Shown piece after piece: positions 39,010 through 46,707 of a DNA stretch of 46,707 nt. The translations under genes and the position numbers were made by a program. Source of the DNA: Candidatus Collierbacteria bacterium GW2011_GWA2_42_17 (GTDB lineage: Bacteria > Patescibacteriota > Microgenomatia > UBA1400 > MFAQ01); NCBI GenBank assembly GCA_000998275.1, contig LCDA01000002.1, positions 1 through 46,707 of the forward strand, in the 5' to 3' direction. The stretch's first letter is position 1; each line of letters opens with the position of its first letter. The notes beneath the pieces were generated by a model that was not told where the DNA came from, searched no databases, and saw only the letters and a program-made list of their open reading frames with translations.

Positions 39010-39570
39010 TTAATTCGCTCTCGCTGTATACTGCCCCGTCTCGGTATTTACTTTAATTTTATCTCCAACACCGATAAACAAGGGTACCATCACAATAAGT
39101 CCAGAAGCGGTCGTTGCAGGTTTAAGAACATTACTTACTGTGTTTCCACGAGCACCAGGCTCGGTCTCAATAATCTCCATAATAACGCTGGCTTGCAGCT
39201 CCACACCCAAGATTTTTTCATTCCAGAAAAGCACCCAGGCTTTTTCACCCTCCACCAAAAACTTTACGTCATCTCCCAAAACAGCCAAGGGAATTTCATA
39301 TTGTTCAAAAGACACTGGGTCCATAAAATATGCTTTTTCGTCATCTTTGTACAAGTACTGGAGGTGTTTCTTTTCCAGAAGAATATCTTCCACCATGTTG
39401 CCGGAAATATATCCCTTTGTTACAATCGAACCATTAAAAAGGTTCTTTGCCTTCACTTTTATTGTTGCATTTCCCCTACCCATCTTGGTAAAGTCATACT
39501 TCATTACCCGAAAAGGATTACCCTCTTCGGTAAAAGTAACTCCCACTTTAAGCTTGTTTACATCAATCAT
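39010..39570 (-). CDS. efp: Elongation factor P
   Basis: KYDFTKMGRGNATIKVKAKNLFNGS...full three-domain length 186 aa. Confidence 0.93.
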   Translation of the reverse strand: MIDVNKLKVGVTFTEEGNPFRVMKYDFTKMGRGNATIKVKAKNLFNGSIVTKGYISGNMVEDILLEKKHLQYLYKDDEKAYFMDPVSFEQYEIPLAVLGDDVKFLVEGEKAWVLFWNEKILGVELQASVIMEIIETEPGARGNTVSNVLKPATTASGLIVMVPLFIGVGDKIKVNTETGQYTARAN

Positions 39571-39607
39571 TTGCGTATTCTACTCCCCTTTTGGGGAATT
39601 AATAAAG

Positions 39608-39690
39608 TGCCGAGAGAGGGGATCGAACCCTCACGGGATTGCTCCCACAGGTTTTTGAGACCTGAGCGTATACCATTCCGCCATCTCGGC
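39608..39690 (-). tRNA. tRNA-Leu (anticodon CAA), CCA not encoded
   Basis: GCCGAGA...CAGGT-CTCAAAA-ACCTG, long variable arm TGGGAGCAATCCCGT, GAGGG-TTCGATC-CCCTC, TCTCGGC-A. Confidence 0.93.
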
Positions 39691-39780
39691 AACATCTGAT
39701 ATTTTACCACGCACCGCCCCTTCATAACTTTTTTACCGGTACACCCTCGCCGCCAATAAAACTCAAAATAAACTCGTTTA

Positions 39781-39804
39781 AGACCCATATTCATGGGTCT
39801 TTTT
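39781..39804 (+). terminator. Terminator-like hairpin with U-run on + strand
   Basis: AGACCCAT-attc-ATGGGTCT-TTTT just beyond sod stop. Confidence 0.6.
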
Positions 39805-40392
39805 CTATCTCTTCCCTACCCACTCCCAATTCACCACCTTCCACCAACTACCCACATACTCTGCTCTTCTATTTTGATATCTCAAATAGTACGCATGTTC
39901 CCAAACATCTATTCCCAAAAGAGGTTTTTTCCCCAAAGAAAGTGGATTGTCTTGATTTGCCGTAGACATAATTTCCAACTCCCCTTCGTTATCTTCCACC
40001 AACCACCCCCATCCGCTTCCAAACCTTCCCAAGGCATTTTTTTCAAACAAAGCTTTAAACTCTACCAAGCTACCGAACTTCTTTTCAATTCTCTTTCCCA
40101 AATCGACCGATATCTCTCCTTCTTCCCCACCCTTCATTTCTTGCCAATAAAAATTATGATTCCATACTCCTCCGGCATTATTTTTAATCGCCGCCACCTC
40201 ACTGTTCATTAATTCCTCCAAGGTTTTGTTTTGTAAATATGGCATTCCCTCCAGTATTTTATTAAGATTATCGACATAACTCTGGTGATGTTTTCCATAA
40301 TGGATCTCTACTGTCTGTCGGTCTATTACCGACTCGAGAGCGTCATATTTATAGGGCAGCTCTGCCAATACAAACGGGTAATGGTTACTCAT
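39805..40392 (-). CDS. Fe/Mn superoxide dismutase
   Basis: LPYKYDALE, IHYGKHHQSYVDNLN, GSGWGWL, GIDVWEHAYYLRYQNRR. Confidence 0.95.
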   Translation of the reverse strand: MSNHYPFVLAELPYKYDALESVIDRQTVEIHYGKHHQSYVDNLNKILEGMPYLQNKTLEELMNSEVAAIKNNAGGVWNHNFYWQEMKGGEEGEISVDLGKRIEKKFGSLVEFKALFEKNALGRFGSGWGWLVEDNEGELEIMSTANQDNPLSLGKKPLLGIDVWEHAYYLRYQNRRAEYVGSWWKVVNWEWVGKR

Positions 40393-40434
40393 ATTTAAGT
40401 AATAATTAATACACTATCAATTTATCACAAAAAA

Positions 40435-41745
40435 CTATCTTCCCCTATCCACTCCATAAAACTTGACCCGGTCGCCTCTAAACTTCAAATCGATTGTCCC
40501 TGACGCACCGTTACGGTGTTTAGCAATCGACAACTTCACATCTTCCAGGTTATTTTCATCGTTGCGGTAAAGGAACATCACTACGTCGGCATCCTGCTCA
40601 ATCGAACCCGACTCCCGCAAGTCGGCCAAAACCGGTGTTTTATCTGTTCTACTTTCCACTCCTCGGTTAAGCTGGGATAGTGCCAAGACCGGAATTTTTA
40701 ATTCACGAGCCAGGTTTTTTAAGCCCTGAGAAATTGCGCCCACCTCTTGCACCCGACTTTCGTAATTTTTGTCACCCACACACAGCTGTAAATAGTCGAC
40801 CACCAGCAACTTCACACCTACCTGGGAGTGCAAACGACGGGCTTTTGTTCTAAGTTCCAAAATCGACTGACCCGGAGTGTCATCAATGTACAAAGGTGAC
40901 TCTGCCAATACTCCCATTCCCTCTGATAGCTTGGCAAAATCATCGTCCTTAAGATTTCCCGTTTTTAACTTCCACGCGTCAATATTTGCCTGAGATACCA
41001 ACATTCTATCGACCATTTCCAAGTTACTCATTTCCAGTGCAAAATAACCAACCGGCATCTTCTTTTCTACCGCCACATACTGAGCCACATTGGTTGCAAA
41101 AGCGGTCTTTCCTATACCTGGCCTGGCCGCCAAAATAATCAGGTTAGAGTCTTGCATTCCAGCTAGCATTTTATCCAAGTCCGAAAACCCGGTTGGGACA
41201 CCACGGAGACCATCAGCAGAGTTTTGCAGCGTGTCCAGTCGATCGAAGCTTTCCGCCAAGGCATCCTTAATCGGAATAAAAGATCTCCGCATATTCGTCT
41301 GAGACAACGAATAAATTTCTTGCTCTGCTTTATCCAAAACTTCATTCAATGGTTTACTGTCATCAAATCCCATCTCCCCCATCGTCGCCCCTGCAGAAAT
41401 CAACTTTCTCTTTATGTATGTTTCGCGAACGATCTGAGCATATTTTCCGACATGTGAAGCCACCGGCACTTCATTTGATAGCTCAGATAAATATGATTTT
41501 CCTCCTACCCTATCCAGTAATTTTGCCTTTTTCAGCCAGTCGGCAACCGTCAAAACATCAATCGGATCGCGATTTTCATAAAGAGTCACCATTGCCTCAA
41601 AAACCGACCCGTTGTTTTCACTATAAAACATCTCCGGTCGTAAAAGTACTGCGATATCGACGATTGCGTCCTTGTCAATTAGAATCGCTCCCAGAATAGA
41701 TTTTTCCGCCTCATCTGAATGGGGCGGTATCCTTGTGTTAGGCAT
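40435..41745 (-). CDS. dnaB: Replicative DNA helicase DnaB
   Basis: ILAARPGIGKTAFATNVA, VDYLQL, LADLRESGSIEQDADVV. Confidence 0.96.
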   Translation of the reverse strand: MPNTRIPPHSDEAEKSILGAILIDKDAIVDIAVLLRPEMFYSENNGSVFEAMVTLYENRDPIDVLTVADWLKKAKLLDRVGGKSYLSELSNEVPVASHVGKYAQIVRETYIKRKLISAGATMGEMGFDDSKPLNEVLDKAEQEIYSLSQTNMRRSFIPIKDALAESFDRLDTLQNSADGLRGVPTGFSDLDKMLAGMQDSNLIILAARPGIGKTAFATNVAQYVAVEKKMPVGYFALEMSNLEMVDRMLVSQANIDAWKLKTGNLKDDDFAKLSEGMGVLAESPLYIDDTPGQSILELRTKARRLHSQVGVKLLVVDYLQLCVGDKNYESRVQEVGAISQGLKNLARELKIPVLALSQLNRGVESRTDKTPVLADLRESGSIEQDADVVMFLYRNDENNLEDVKLSIAKHRNGASGTIDLKFRGDRVKFYGVDRGR

Positions 41746-42403
41746 TCATTATTAATACTTGAGTATCGTCGGGCAGACTTCCTTCGTCTACTTTTATTTT
41801 ATGCACCGGTTCTCCAGCTACTAAAAATTTATTCTTATCCAAAAACTCTTCCAGTGTGTGTTTCTCTGACCAGGCTTCCGTCATTCCGGCAACCTTGTAG
41901 TGCATGGGAATTACATAAGATGGCTGGATATCCTTAATCAGATCCATCACTTCATTTGTCTCCAAAGCCGTCACCCCACCAACACCCACCATCAATACAT
42001 CCACCGATCCAATCTTTTCAATCTGTGCCTCGGAAAGTTTGTGTCCCAAATCTCCTAAATGCAAAATGTTCAGTCCATCCATTCTTACATTCACAATTAA
42101 GTTTTTTCCTCTTTCGGCTCCCTCTACTTTATCGTGATACATTTTGGTCGCTGCTATCTCTACCCCTCCGATTTCATACTCCCCTTCCTTGTCAATTACA
42201 AAAGTATCTTGACGAGTGACCGGGCCGGTTATATTTTCCAAAGCATTATGGTCATCATGACCATGAGAGACCGTCACTATATCGGCTACCTCTTTCGCAA
42301 AAGGCAGACCAACCATCTCACTTTTAAAAGGATCCATGATGACTGTCATCCCTTCTTTATTTTTTAACTTAAAACACGAGTGGCCAAGATATGTGATTTC
42401 CAT
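41738..42403 (-). CDS. Metallo-beta-lactamase-fold metal-dependent hydrolase (UPF0173-like)
   Basis: MEITYLGHSCFKL...VTVSHGHDDHN...LHLGDLGH; start 42403 preferred over 42487. Confidence 0.88.
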   Translation of the reverse strand: MEITYLGHSCFKLKNKEGMTVIMDPFKSEMVGLPFAKEVADIVTVSHGHDDHNALENITGPVTRQDTFVIDKEGEYEIGGVEIAATKMYHDKVEGAERGKNLIVNVRMDGLNILHLGDLGHKLSEAQIEKIGSVDVLMVGVGGVTALETNEVMDLIKDIQPSYVIPMHYKVAGMTEAWSEKHTLEEFLDKNKFLVAGEPVHKIKVDEGSLPDDTQVLIMNA

Positions 42404-42513
42404 GAAACAATAATACCACAGCGGCCACACAAGAACCCGAAAGAATTGTGGTGGCCACACCCACAAAACTTGCAAATGTGCTTCCAAACTGTTATCCTTT
42501 CACTCGAAAGCCT

Positions 42514-42948
42514 ATGCGCAAAGAAGTCATTCTAGCCGTAATCATTGGGATAATCCTCGGAGGAGTCATCCTCTACGGTATTAACCTAGCAAATACCTCT
42601 TCCAAAATTAATCAGGGTGACACTGAGACAGAAAAAAGTAGCACAAAGGTCACTCCCTCATCCTCAAAAAAACCAGATAGTCTAATCTCTATCCTCTTTC
42701 CTACAAACAACTCTGTCGTCACCGAAAACCAGCTTACCATCAAAGGCACGACCAAACCCAACTCCAACATCGCCATCATCTCCGAAAGTGATGATATCCT
42801 CACCATGTCTGATAAATCGGGTAATTTTTCGGAAGATATTAACTTAATTCCAGGAGAAAACACCATTACCATCACCATTGTTGACGAAAAGCAGGCTACT
42901 TCTTCTTCCATTATTACTGTTATTCGCACCACCACTCTACCGGAATAA
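42514..42948 (+). CDS. Membrane-anchored Ig-like domain protein
   Basis: N-terminal TM; ILFPTNNSVVTENQLTIKGTTKPNSNIAI...GENTITITIVDE. Confidence 0.65.
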   Translation: MRKEVILAVIIGIILGGVILYGINLANTSSKINQGDTETEKSSTKVTPSSSKKPDSLISILFPTNNSVVTENQLTIKGTTKPNSNIAIISESDDILTMSDKSGNFSEDINLIPGENTITITIVDEKQATSSSIITVIRTTTLPE

Positions 42949-42949
42949 A

Positions 42950-43585
42950 ATGAAAAAACTATTTTTGTCTCTCACCACTATTTTTCTCAGTCTCGTCTTT
43001 GTTCAGCCTGTAATGGCTATTACAGCCACCCCTTCGGCTACCCCAACTCCAGATATAGAGGAAAAATATAAATTGATTGTCCAGGAAAATGTCTCCAGTA
43101 TTGCCGCCAAACTACAAGAAAAGGTTAATCTTATGTCTCTTGTTGGCTACGTTGGTAAAATCACTACCATTAGCTCGGGAAACTTAACCGTGGACTCACA
43201 CGGTGTCCTTCTTCAGGTTACTTCTACAGCCAAAACAGTCTACCTAAAAAACAATTCCACCATCAAAGTCACCTCTCTCGCCATAGATGACAAAGTCATT
43301 ATTATCGGTACTTCTATTAAAGACGGTATCATTCAAGCCAAAAGAGTTTCGGTTATCAAAGACGAGCCGATACTTGTAAAAACAACCGCGGTGATTGCCA
43401 AAGTTGTCTCCGTAGACATCAAAAAGAAAACCCTTACTCTCACTATTAATGGTGCTGACCAAGTTCTGACTCTCTCCAAAAAATCCACCGTCAAACTGGA
43501 CCAGTTCAGTGCCGGTCAAACCATTCTGGGTATTGTTAAAGAATACGATGGTAACCTCTCCATTTCCCGTGCCAAAACCCTTTAG
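42950..43585 (+). CDS. Secreted DUF5666-like beta-rich protein
   Basis: Signal peptide MKKLFLSLTTIFLSLVFVQPVMA; start 42950 preferred over 42878. Confidence 0.6.
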   Translation: MKKLFLSLTTIFLSLVFVQPVMAITATPSATPTPDIEEKYKLIVQENVSSIAAKLQEKVNLMSLVGYVGKITTISSGNLTVDSHGVLLQVTSTAKTVYLKNNSTIKVTSLAIDDKVIIIGTSIKDGIIQAKRVSVIKDEPILVKTTAVIAKVVSVDIKKKTLTLTINGADQVLTLSKKSTVKLDQFSAGQTILGIVKEYDGNLSISRAKTL

Positions 43586-43604
43586 TTTAGGCTAGAATGG
43601 ATTA

Positions 43605-44477
43605 ATGCCCCGGTCCAACAACCGCACTCTCGCTTACGCTATTCTTTTGTTAAATACTGCACTCTGGGGTTTTTCTGCACCCATTATCAAGTATTCTTTC
43701 CAGTTTACCTCCCCATCCCTCTTTCTTTTCTATCGCTACCTTATTGCCGCGATTCTTTTTCTCCCCATCTTTCTCCTCTACCGCTCCCAAAAATACCACC
43801 ACATCGATCACCCCAAAACGCTCGTCATTGCCCTTCTCGGCACCCCTCTTTGTTTACTTCCCCTTTTTTATGGTCTTAACCAAACTTCTGCAATTGAAGC
43901 TTCTATTCTAGAATCCAGCAGCCCCATTTTCACCATCATAATGGCCATTCTTTTCCTTGGCGAAAGACTAAAACCAAGAGAAACAAAGGGTCTTTTAATT
44001 GCTCTAATCGGAACCGCCGTGATTGCTTTCGAACCACTTATCACCGGCTATAACCATGTCCAGCTATCTCTTCAAGGCAACCTCTTAATCATCTTAAGTA
44101 ATATTATCTGGACTTCTTTTCTCCTCTTATCCAAAAAATTCAAGACCGATCCCGTCTACCTTTCCTTTTACTCTTTTGTTGTCAGCATTCCTTTTTTCTT
44201 CCTCATCCATTCTTCCCAACGTCTTTCTTTCGCTCTCAATACCGAAGCCCTTCCCGGCATTCTTTACATGGCCGTTGGTGGCTCCATCATCGCTTTCTGG
44301 GCCTATCAAGAAGGCCAGAGACGTATCGAAGCATCCGAAGCAGCTATCTTCACCTATCTCAAACCGGCCTTCGCCATCCCTCTTTCCATATTATGGCTAA
44401 AGGAAGCCTTCTCCCCTGTAGCTATCGTGGCTACACTCCTCATTGTCATAGGTGTCTTTATCTCCGAAAAACGATGA
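43605..44477 (+). CDS. EamA/DMT family transporter
   Basis: Two EamA repeats, ten TM segments. Confidence 0.9.
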   Translation: MPRSNNRTLAYAILLLNTALWGFSAPIIKYSFQFTSPSLFLFYRYLIAAILFLPIFLLYRSQKYHHIDHPKTLVIALLGTPLCLLPLFYGLNQTSAIEASILESSSPIFTIIMAILFLGERLKPRETKGLLIALIGTAVIAFEPLITGYNHVQLSLQGNLLIILSNIIWTSFLLLSKKFKTDPVYLSFYSFVVSIPFFFLIHSSQRLSFALNTEALPGILYMAVGGSIIAFWAYQEGQRRIEASEAAIFTYLKPAFAIPLSILWLKEAFSPVAIVATLLIVIGVFISEKR

Positions 44478-44542
44478 TTAAATAAAGGACTGATATAATA
44501 CCTCCCAAACAGCACGTTTCAATTACCACATAAGGAGGAAGA

Positions 44543-44659
44543 ATGCTTGTCAAACGGAAACCAATTCGTATTTTTCCACTCCGTAAAACGGGGTCCTATC
44601 CATCTATCGCCAATCGTCAGATAAAAATATTCCGCATTCCCAAACCTCACATTCGTTAA
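44543..44659 (+). CDS. 38-aa highly basic peptide
   Basis: Extended -10 TGATATAAT, SD AAGGAGGAAGA-ATG, MLVKRKPIRIFPLRKTGSYPSIANRQIKIFRIPKPHIR*, terminator downstream. Confidence 0.6.
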   Translation: MLVKRKPIRIFPLRKTGSYPSIANRQIKIFRIPKPHIR

Positions 44660-44689
44660 GGAAGTGACATGTTTAAGATGCCTCTCTCT

Positions 44690-44714
44690 GAGCCCCTTTT
44701 CGGGGCTCTTTTTT
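44690..44714 (+). terminator. Intrinsic terminator
   Basis: GAGCCCC-ttttc-GGGGCTC-TTTTTT. Confidence 0.9.
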
Positions 44715-44741
44715 GTGCCACAAATCAGATATAATTCACTT

Positions 44742-45350
44742 ATGGATAACAGTTCTTTTGCAGCAAAATGGCAAGCAACCACTCAAAAATTTCTGAATAC
44801 ATCAGATAATCTCGGTAAGGATATTGATCCAAAAATTCTTGATACCGTTATTGCACTAAATCTCTTGGGGGTTAGTACCTCTCAGTCATGCGAAGGCCAT
44901 TTAGATCGCGCCCTTGCTGGTCCTTGGATTATTCTTGGTACTCCTACCGACCTAGAAGTTGAGACAGTCAAAACACAAATGAATACTGTCTACCAAGAAG
45001 CTAATCAAATAAAAACTACTAAACCCAATGATTTTGCCCGTGACGAAAATTATATTCAAAAAATGGAGTTATACCGGGAGCTTCAAAAAAAGACGGTCGT
45101 TCCTACCCAGAAAAATATCCAAAAGCTAATCCCTCTATTAGAGGAATTTTACCAAGCAAGACAATTACCCTATCTCAATCGACTCATTATCAGCAGTGAA
45201 GACTCCCCTATTCCTCGCTTAAGAAACCAAGGACTTTACCTGCAAGACATTGTCGCAAACGAAGCAAGAGCAGCCAATTTATTGGCTTTTCAAGAAGAAA
45301 TGCTTGCTTTCACAAACTTCCTCAAGCAAAAGTTGCAATATACACTATAA
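44742..45350 (+). CDS. Conserved-looking protein of unknown function with SCEGH motif
   Basis: DPKILDTVIALNLLGVSTSQSCEGHLDRALAGPWIIL; TATAAT-N6-ATG start, preferred over 44664. Confidence 0.75.
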   Translation: MDNSSFAAKWQATTQKFLNTSDNLGKDIDPKILDTVIALNLLGVSTSQSCEGHLDRALAGPWIILGTPTDLEVETVKTQMNTVYQEANQIKTTKPNDFARDENYIQKMELYRELQKKTVVPTQKNIQKLIPLLEEFYQARQLPYLNRLIISSEDSPIPRLRNQGLYLQDIVANEARAANLLAFQEEMLAFTNFLKQKLQYTL

Positions 45351-45401
45351 GCTGTTAAAATAGCCCCAAATTGATCGCTTTGATCAGAAAGGAGGCTTAA
45401 A

Positions 45402-45587
45402 ATGTCTGAACCCGAGAACTGCCCCACTTGTGGCGGGAGTGGCCAAGTAACCACCAACGAAGGTCACCAAGTCGGTTGTGGAACCTGCGGTGGAAGTGGC
45501 ACCATCAACCGGCAAGTAAAAGCTCGTTATCCACCTCGCAAGAGGTGGTTTTTTATGTCAAAACTAGCCTCCTGTGATACAATATGA
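45402..45587 (+). CDS. Small DnaJ-type CxxCxGSG zinc-knuckle protein; ORF runs through an internal terminator
   Basis: SD AAAGGAGGCTTAAA-ATG; CPTCGGSGQV...CGTCGGSGTI. Confidence 0.7.
   Translation: MSEPENCPTCGGSGQVTTNEGHQVGCGTCGGSGTINRQVKARYPPRKRWFFMSKLASCDTI
45531..45554 (+). terminator. Intrinsic terminator inside ORF 45402
   Basis: CCACCTC-GCAA-GAGGTGG-TTTTTT. Confidence 0.85.
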
Positions 45588-45592
45588 AGGCT

Positions 45593-45916
45593 ATGAAACA
45601 GAATCTACATCCTGAATACCAAGAAACCACGGTTACCTGCGCTTGCGGGAACGTTTTTACAGTTGGTGGAACATCCGAAGCACTCCATGTCGATGTGTGT
45701 GACAAGTGTCACCCCTTCTTTACCGGCACCCAAAGATTCATCGACTCCATGGGTCGAGTTGATAAATTCATCGCTAAACGTAAAGCCGCTGTCGGCTACG
45801 TCAAAAAAGGCAAAGAGAAGAAAGAAGTCGACACCAACCCCAAAACCCTCAAAGAAATGCTCGAGGCCAAGAAAAAGGCTGAAGCCAAAGTCGCGGAAAC
45901 CAAGGTCGAAGAATAG
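45593..45916 (+). CDS. rpmE: 50S ribosomal protein L31 with charged C-terminal extension
   Basis: MKQNLHPEYQETTVTCACGNVFTVGG...DVCDKCHPFFTGTQRFIDSMGRVDKF; ATG at 45584 is the alternative start. Confidence 0.92.
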   Translation: MKQNLHPEYQETTVTCACGNVFTVGGTSEALHVDVCDKCHPFFTGTQRFIDSMGRVDKFIAKRKAAVGYVKKGKEKKEVDTNPKTLKEMLEAKKKAEAKVAETKVEE

Positions 45917-45971
45917 CTGAAGCCCGCTTTAAAAGCGTTCCCTCTTACCAATGTACAATTAATCTAATACT

Positions 45972-46707
45972 ATGGATAATCCGTATATTGTCTCCGAAAT
46001 CACCCGTATCGAAAAAGAAATTAACGCCAATGAGGCATTAATCAATGATCCAGACTTAGGTGCTCTCGCCAAGCAAGAAGTTGACAAACTCCAAAAACAG
46101 CTTGAGTCTCTTCAGACCAGTCAAATTCCCAAGACGGAAGAAGCCGAAGACTCCGAAAACTTCAATGACTCCCCCGCCATTGTTGAAATTCGTGGTGCCG
46201 CCGGAGGCGATGAATCAAAAATTTTTGCCAACGACTTACTCCGCATGTACACCCGTTTCGCCCAGGAAAAAGGTTTTACCATTGAAAATATCGATGATGG
46301 CGTTGTCAAGTTCTCCCGCCCCAATCGAGCCCTCTGGGATCACGGTGCTTTCGAGACCTTTCAATACGAATCGGGAGTTCATCGAGTACAGCGAGTTCCC
46401 GTCACCGAAGCCCAAGGACGCATTCAAACCTCTACAGCAACCGTTGCCGTTCTTCCCGAAGTAAAGCCAACCCAAGTCGAGCTTCTTGATAGCGATCTTG
46501 ACTGGCAGTTCACCAGAGCCGGCGGACCAGGCGGTCAAAACGTCAATAAGGTCAACACCGCTGTCCGTTTAACCCACAAACCTACTGGTATCACCGTATT
46601 TGTTCACGAAGAAAGATATCAGGCTAGAAACAAAGAAATTGCCCTCAACATGATTCGCTCGAAAATCTGGCAACTACAGGAAGAAAAGCGTCTTAGTGCT
46701 CTCTCTG
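45972..46707 (+). CDS. prfA: Peptide chain release factor 1, 3'-truncated by window edge, short N-terminus
   Basis: [37 protein letters not shown] (PxT motif), [15 protein letters not shown]. Confidence 0.9.
   Translation, partial: MDNPYIVSEITRIEKEINANEALINDPDLGALAKQEVDKLQKQLESLQTSQIPKTEEAEDSENFNDSPAIVEIRGAAGGDESKIFANDLLRMYTRFAQEKGFTIENIDDGVVKFSRPNRALWDHGAFETFQYESGVHRVQRVPVTEAQGRIQTSTATVAVLPEVKPTQVELLDSDLDWQFTRAGGPGGQNVNKVNTAVRLTHKPTGITVFVHEERYQARNKEIALNMIRSKIWQLQEEKRLSALS

Noticed and set aside
39007-39699. 230-aa + ORF spanning efp and the tRNA
   Set aside because: Antisense to EF-P and tRNA-Leu; its PREGIEPSRDC tail is a typical tRNA-antisense artefact.
39567-39794. 75-aa minus ORF over tRNA-Leu
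   Set aside because: Translates the tRNA itself (RWRNGIRSGLKNLWEQSREGSIPSLG artefact).

Overview
The window is almost fully coding bacterial chromosome, C-rich on the + strand by eye along its whole length. Gene content and compactness suggest a Candidate Phyla Radiation / Patescibacteria genome, perhaps Microgenomates; this taxonomy is inference. From left to right it holds: pheT (5'-truncated), PBP1A, recG-rpmF-nusB-rnc-rpsP-khpA, a complete minus-strand type IV pilus locus (pilB-T-C, major pilin, pilD, a tandem minor-pilin array, pilX-like, pilM-N-O), holB-like, gyrB-ppa-gyrA, a quinoprotein-like propeller plus cupredoxin pair, a Xer recombinase, an M50 protease, and a 1.1-kb AT-rich convergent intergenic region. 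It continues with yebC, a TPR protein, a LytR_C protein, a Kef antiporter, an rluA-like gene, divergent lspA/lgt-like genes, dksA/traR-like, efp, tRNA-Leu(CAA), sod, dnaB, an MBL hydrolase, an EamA transporter, small SD-led genes, rpmE and prfA (3'-truncated). The observations I rate highest are: (1) at least nine genes where a -10 hexamer sits exactly 6 nt upstream of ATG, predicting leaderless mRNAs, against a second class of short monocistronic genes with ~35-40 nt leaders, perfect AGGAGG and their own terminators; (2) a small zinc-knuckle ORF with an intrinsic terminator inside its reading frame, predicting a natural non-stop mRNA next to rpmE and prfA; (3) a ~170-bp nested imperfect palindrome in an AT-rich intergenic region flanked by two perfect DnaA boxes and iteron-like repeats; (4) divergent lgt-like and lspA-like genes lacking signature or catalytic residues; (5) the quinoprotein/blue-copper pair. 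Everything was read by eye; no searches were run.
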